Below, piece by piece: positions 61,311 to 64,000 of a DNA stretch of 64,000 nt. The stretch spans positions 21,330,501 through 21,394,500 of the forward strand of contig OZ017796.1 in assembly GCA_963969395.1 (NCBI GenBank), written 5' to 3'. The first letter of the stretch is position 1. The number at the start of each line of letters is the position of its first letter. The position numbers and the translations under genes were made by a program. The stretch comes from Pseudoscleropodium purum (taxonomy: Eukaryota > Streptophyta > Bryopsida > Hypnales > Brachytheciaceae). The notes under the pieces were generated by a model. That model saw nothing but the letters and a program-made list of their open reading frames with translations, was not told the origin of the DNA and searched no databases.

Positions 61311-61356
61311 CTTTTAGGTAGATAGTGACTCACAGTGCTCACTATCTACCTAAAAG
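61311..61356. repeat. Perfect 18-bp inverted repeat
   Basis: CTTTTAGGTAGATAGTGA at 61311-61328 is the exact reverse complement of 61339-61356, with a 10-base spacer. GTGACTCACA recurs just after it. No T-run follows that would suggest a terminator, and none is expected in plant nuclear DNA. Confidence 0.85.
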
Positions 61357-61729
61357 TGACTCACATTTTTGGGTTTTTAAGTTTTAAAATTTTTCATTTG
61401 TACCGTCTTTCCCTCTTTCCCCTCTTGTAATTTTCAAAAACCAGCATAGTAACAATCAATATAGGATAATTCCTCTCATATATATATCAAGTATTTTATT
61501 CGTATCCGGTACCCATATTCAATATTCATCCTATTGTCGTATTGAGAGAGTTTGATTTGAGAAATCACGAGGATTTTAGATGCAACTGGGAATAATTTGC
61601 TATAAAGTTTAGTCAAATCTTTTAGTCTTCAATCTTTGGTCTTCAATCTTCAATCTTCAAATTCCTCCCCATTGGCCTATCAGGTAGTGGCTCTATAAAA
61701 GTTAGGTTAAGGGTAGGTGATAAGAACTC

Positions 61730-63470
61730 AAGGCCTTAGACGGGTAGAATTGAACGGCCAAACTCCAAGCTGACTGTCTGAAAATTGGCTCCTAAATCTC
61801 AAACCCATGGTGACCAGCAAGTAAGCCTCACTATTGGAAACGATATAAAAGATCGCCCATGTGAGTCATCAATCCCACTTTGTCACCACTAATACAAAAT
61901 GAAATTAATCTTGAGTCACCACATAGTCCGCAACAAAATTTACAATGCAAAAATAAAAACAACAAGTCTCCAAAATTGGCTAGGAATAACAAAAGAAAGA
62001 CAACGAGCCTCCAAATCAAACTAGAAATAACAAGCTACAAGCCACAATACATAAATCTTCAATCCTCTTGTCTTCAAGTCTTGATGTCTTCAAAACTTCA
62101 AAACTTCAAAGAAAGCACAAAACTAATTCCATTCTAACTCCATTTTTCTCTGAATAGGATAGCAACAAACCTTTTTTTATTTCACTATCTATAACTTTTG
62201 CAATTTTTCTTCAAACTAAGAAAATGATATCTTCTTGAAAATCTCACAAATTCTTCTACCTTCATTACAATTTTCACTTGCAATTCAACCTCTTAGTAAA
62301 ACTTACAGCTTCTTAAAGTAAGAGGTTCTAAACAATATAGGTAACAAACTCTCTTTGACTCAAGAACCCATAACTTGCTCTACATAGCTTCAATAGCTTC
62401 AATTTCTTTAAAAAGATAAAAAAACAATATCTTTCATGCCTCAAACTTTCAAAAAGAATTAAAAAAAACACAGACTTTGGTAATCACCCAAATCTTTGCT
62501 CCTCTTTGTTAAGTGGCAACAAACCCTCTATCACTGAAATACTTATATCTTTTTGTTTTTAATTTCAAATTGCACAAAAAAAGGTCTCTATGAAAAGGCA
62601 ATGAGAAGAAGTATAAACCCTCAAATTTTCATTCCAAAATATCTCATAAATTCAAAAATATAACCGTTTGAACTTTCGGATTTTTAAACCCTACACTTCC
62701 AAACTTCCAAAACAACAACAACGAATTGTCTCCCCAAAACCCGACTAAAGGGGAAGAAGAAGATGCCTACCAAGCCTTTAAAACCCTAAGGTAGGCGGAA
62801 TCAACCCATGTACACATCACATGAGCCTCTAAACATCTATTGGCCCAAAGAAAACACCCTAAAGTAAGTTTTTATTCATCTTTTAAGGCCAATGAATCTC
62901 AAAGGTCAAAATTCAATAGATAAACATCTTGAAAGTCCCTAACTTTTAATTCTTAACATTCAAATAAAGTATAAAGAACTTCAACTAGCAATAAAACTTC
63001 CACTAAAACCAATTGGAGATAAAAATTGAAGTCGAAAAAGAGCCATATTCCATCTTTAAGAACTTGAGGATGTGCTTAATAGTATTTGCGATGTAATCTA
63101 TATGTTTGACCTTTATCAAAGGATTAACTGGACCTTCTAACCAATGTTGATGGCCACGGCTTTCCTTAATTGGCCTAACCATACAATAATATTGGTCATT
63201 GTTCAGGCCTTCAAAAATCCTTTCAAATGTCACTTTTTGGGTGCTCACTTCAACACATTCAACTTGAGGTAGAACCACCAAAACACAAGCGTCTTTTTGG
63301 AAATTACTATGCCAATGTAGTTCCACACGAGGTTTTTTAATTGGACAAGAAGGTCCAACTTCATCTTACAAATGGATTAGCAATGGTATAGAAACCTTTG
63401 GCTGAGATGGTTGAACTAGCAATTGTGATAAAGAAAGCTCCAGTTCAACCTTTGATTGAGACTCTGGATC
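61730..63470 (-). repeat. Dispersed repeat family 1, copy C
   Basis: The best preserved copy. On the minus strand a 107-codon frame (63326-63003) survives, containing GLNNDQYYCMVRPIKESRGH, HWLEGPVNPLIKVKHIDYIA and HILKFLKMEYG. The same segment is present in broken form at 14254-14410 and 20945-21250. The upstream part of the repeat contains several loose copies of an AACAAACC…CTC…CTT paragraph of about 120 bp. I cannot name the protein family. Spread and decay suggest a retroelement. Confidence 0.65.
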
Positions 63471-63828
63471 TTATGAATTCATAAAACCCCTCCAGTTTAA
63501 CATTTTAAAGTCGAACTTCAAATACAAATACAAATTCTATAAAACTAAAGAAAATACTTTGAACTAATGAAATTTGTCCAAGGTTTTCATCCTTTTAACA
63601 ACTTTATTGACAACAAGCATCATCTTGAAACCATTCGAAGCATCACCTTGAAGTCATTAGAATCATTATCTTAAAGTATGTCTTCCAAATTCTAGAATCT
63701 CTCTAAAGTATAAAATTAACACTCATTTTATACAATGTACATATTTACATTACGACACCATATCTGTATCTAGTATTGTATTCATATCTGATTCTCATAT
63801 TCAGTATGTATCCTGTAGCCATATATAA

Positions 63829-63863
<35 letters not shown>

Positions 63864-64000
63864 ATTCATTTTGTATTTCATATAAGGACGGCTTAGATTA
63901 AATCTCACAAAATCAATGGCCAATAAATTTTTTGAGAGAGGAAAGGCAACTAATGCAAATTAAGGGGAGCCATCTTTTGAGAGGATAGTCTCTTTTGTCA
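63471..64000. other. AT-rich end of window
   Basis: No gene recognised. A TA microsatellite lies at 63831-63861. Confidence 0.4.
63831..63861. repeat. TA microsatellite
   Basis: Uninterrupted alternating T and A for about 30 bases. Confidence 0.9.

Overview
This is plant nuclear DNA: AT-rich, intron-containing, gene-poor and heavily loaded with repeats. Two gene models can be followed from start to stop and belong to well-known families (the Sec1/Munc18 protein VPS45 and a plant-type tetraspanin). A third is a small two-exon gene that resembles a conserved plant family. A fourth is a zinc-binding protein of unknown function. Four genes in 64 kb, long AT-rich spacers and many decayed transposons fit a large seed-plant genome, perhaps a gymnosperm, but nothing in the window fixes the lineage.

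Layout. 1-3.8 kb: AT-rich, with a degenerate tandem array. 3,827-13,549: a 9,723-bp hAT-type DNA transposon with matching ends and a perfect 8-bp target-site duplication. It carries a hAT transposase frame with an acidic, basic-tailed downstream frame on the minus strand, and a protein-kinase-like frame on the plus strand. 13.6-28.5 kb: AT-rich spacer with copies of an unnamed dispersed repeat and a decayed mariner transposase. 29.2-30.4 kb: small conserved gene (minus). 32.5-37.1 kb: VPS45 (minus, 13 exons, 570 residues). 37.7-53 kb: spacer with three short hAT-like nonautonomous elements, two minisatellite types and an F-box-like pseudogene. 53.2-55.7 kb: three-exon zinc-binding gene (plus), with an inverted-repeat element in its second intron. 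57.8-59.2 kb: tetraspanin (minus, two exons). 60-64 kb: further repeat copies.

The most unusual item is the 9.7-kb element. Both of its coding units are uninterrupted by frameshifts and broken only by in-frame stops that single C-to-T changes explain. The kinase-like frame keeps the nucleotide-binding lysine, the HxD...N loop and a DWG in place of DFG. Blocks of a GGACGGGGC-like motif lie at both ends and again upstream of each coding unit, which suggests that one element-encoded protein may recognise both ends and promoters. A 285-bp internal-deletion relative with its own 8-bp duplication lies at 39,044-39,328. Two more short elements (47,804 and 51,128) share a related end consensus and the same duplication length.

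The host genes are not an operon and have no obvious joint pathway. VPS45 and the tetraspanin both act in endomembrane and surface membrane trafficking, but their proximity looks incidental.
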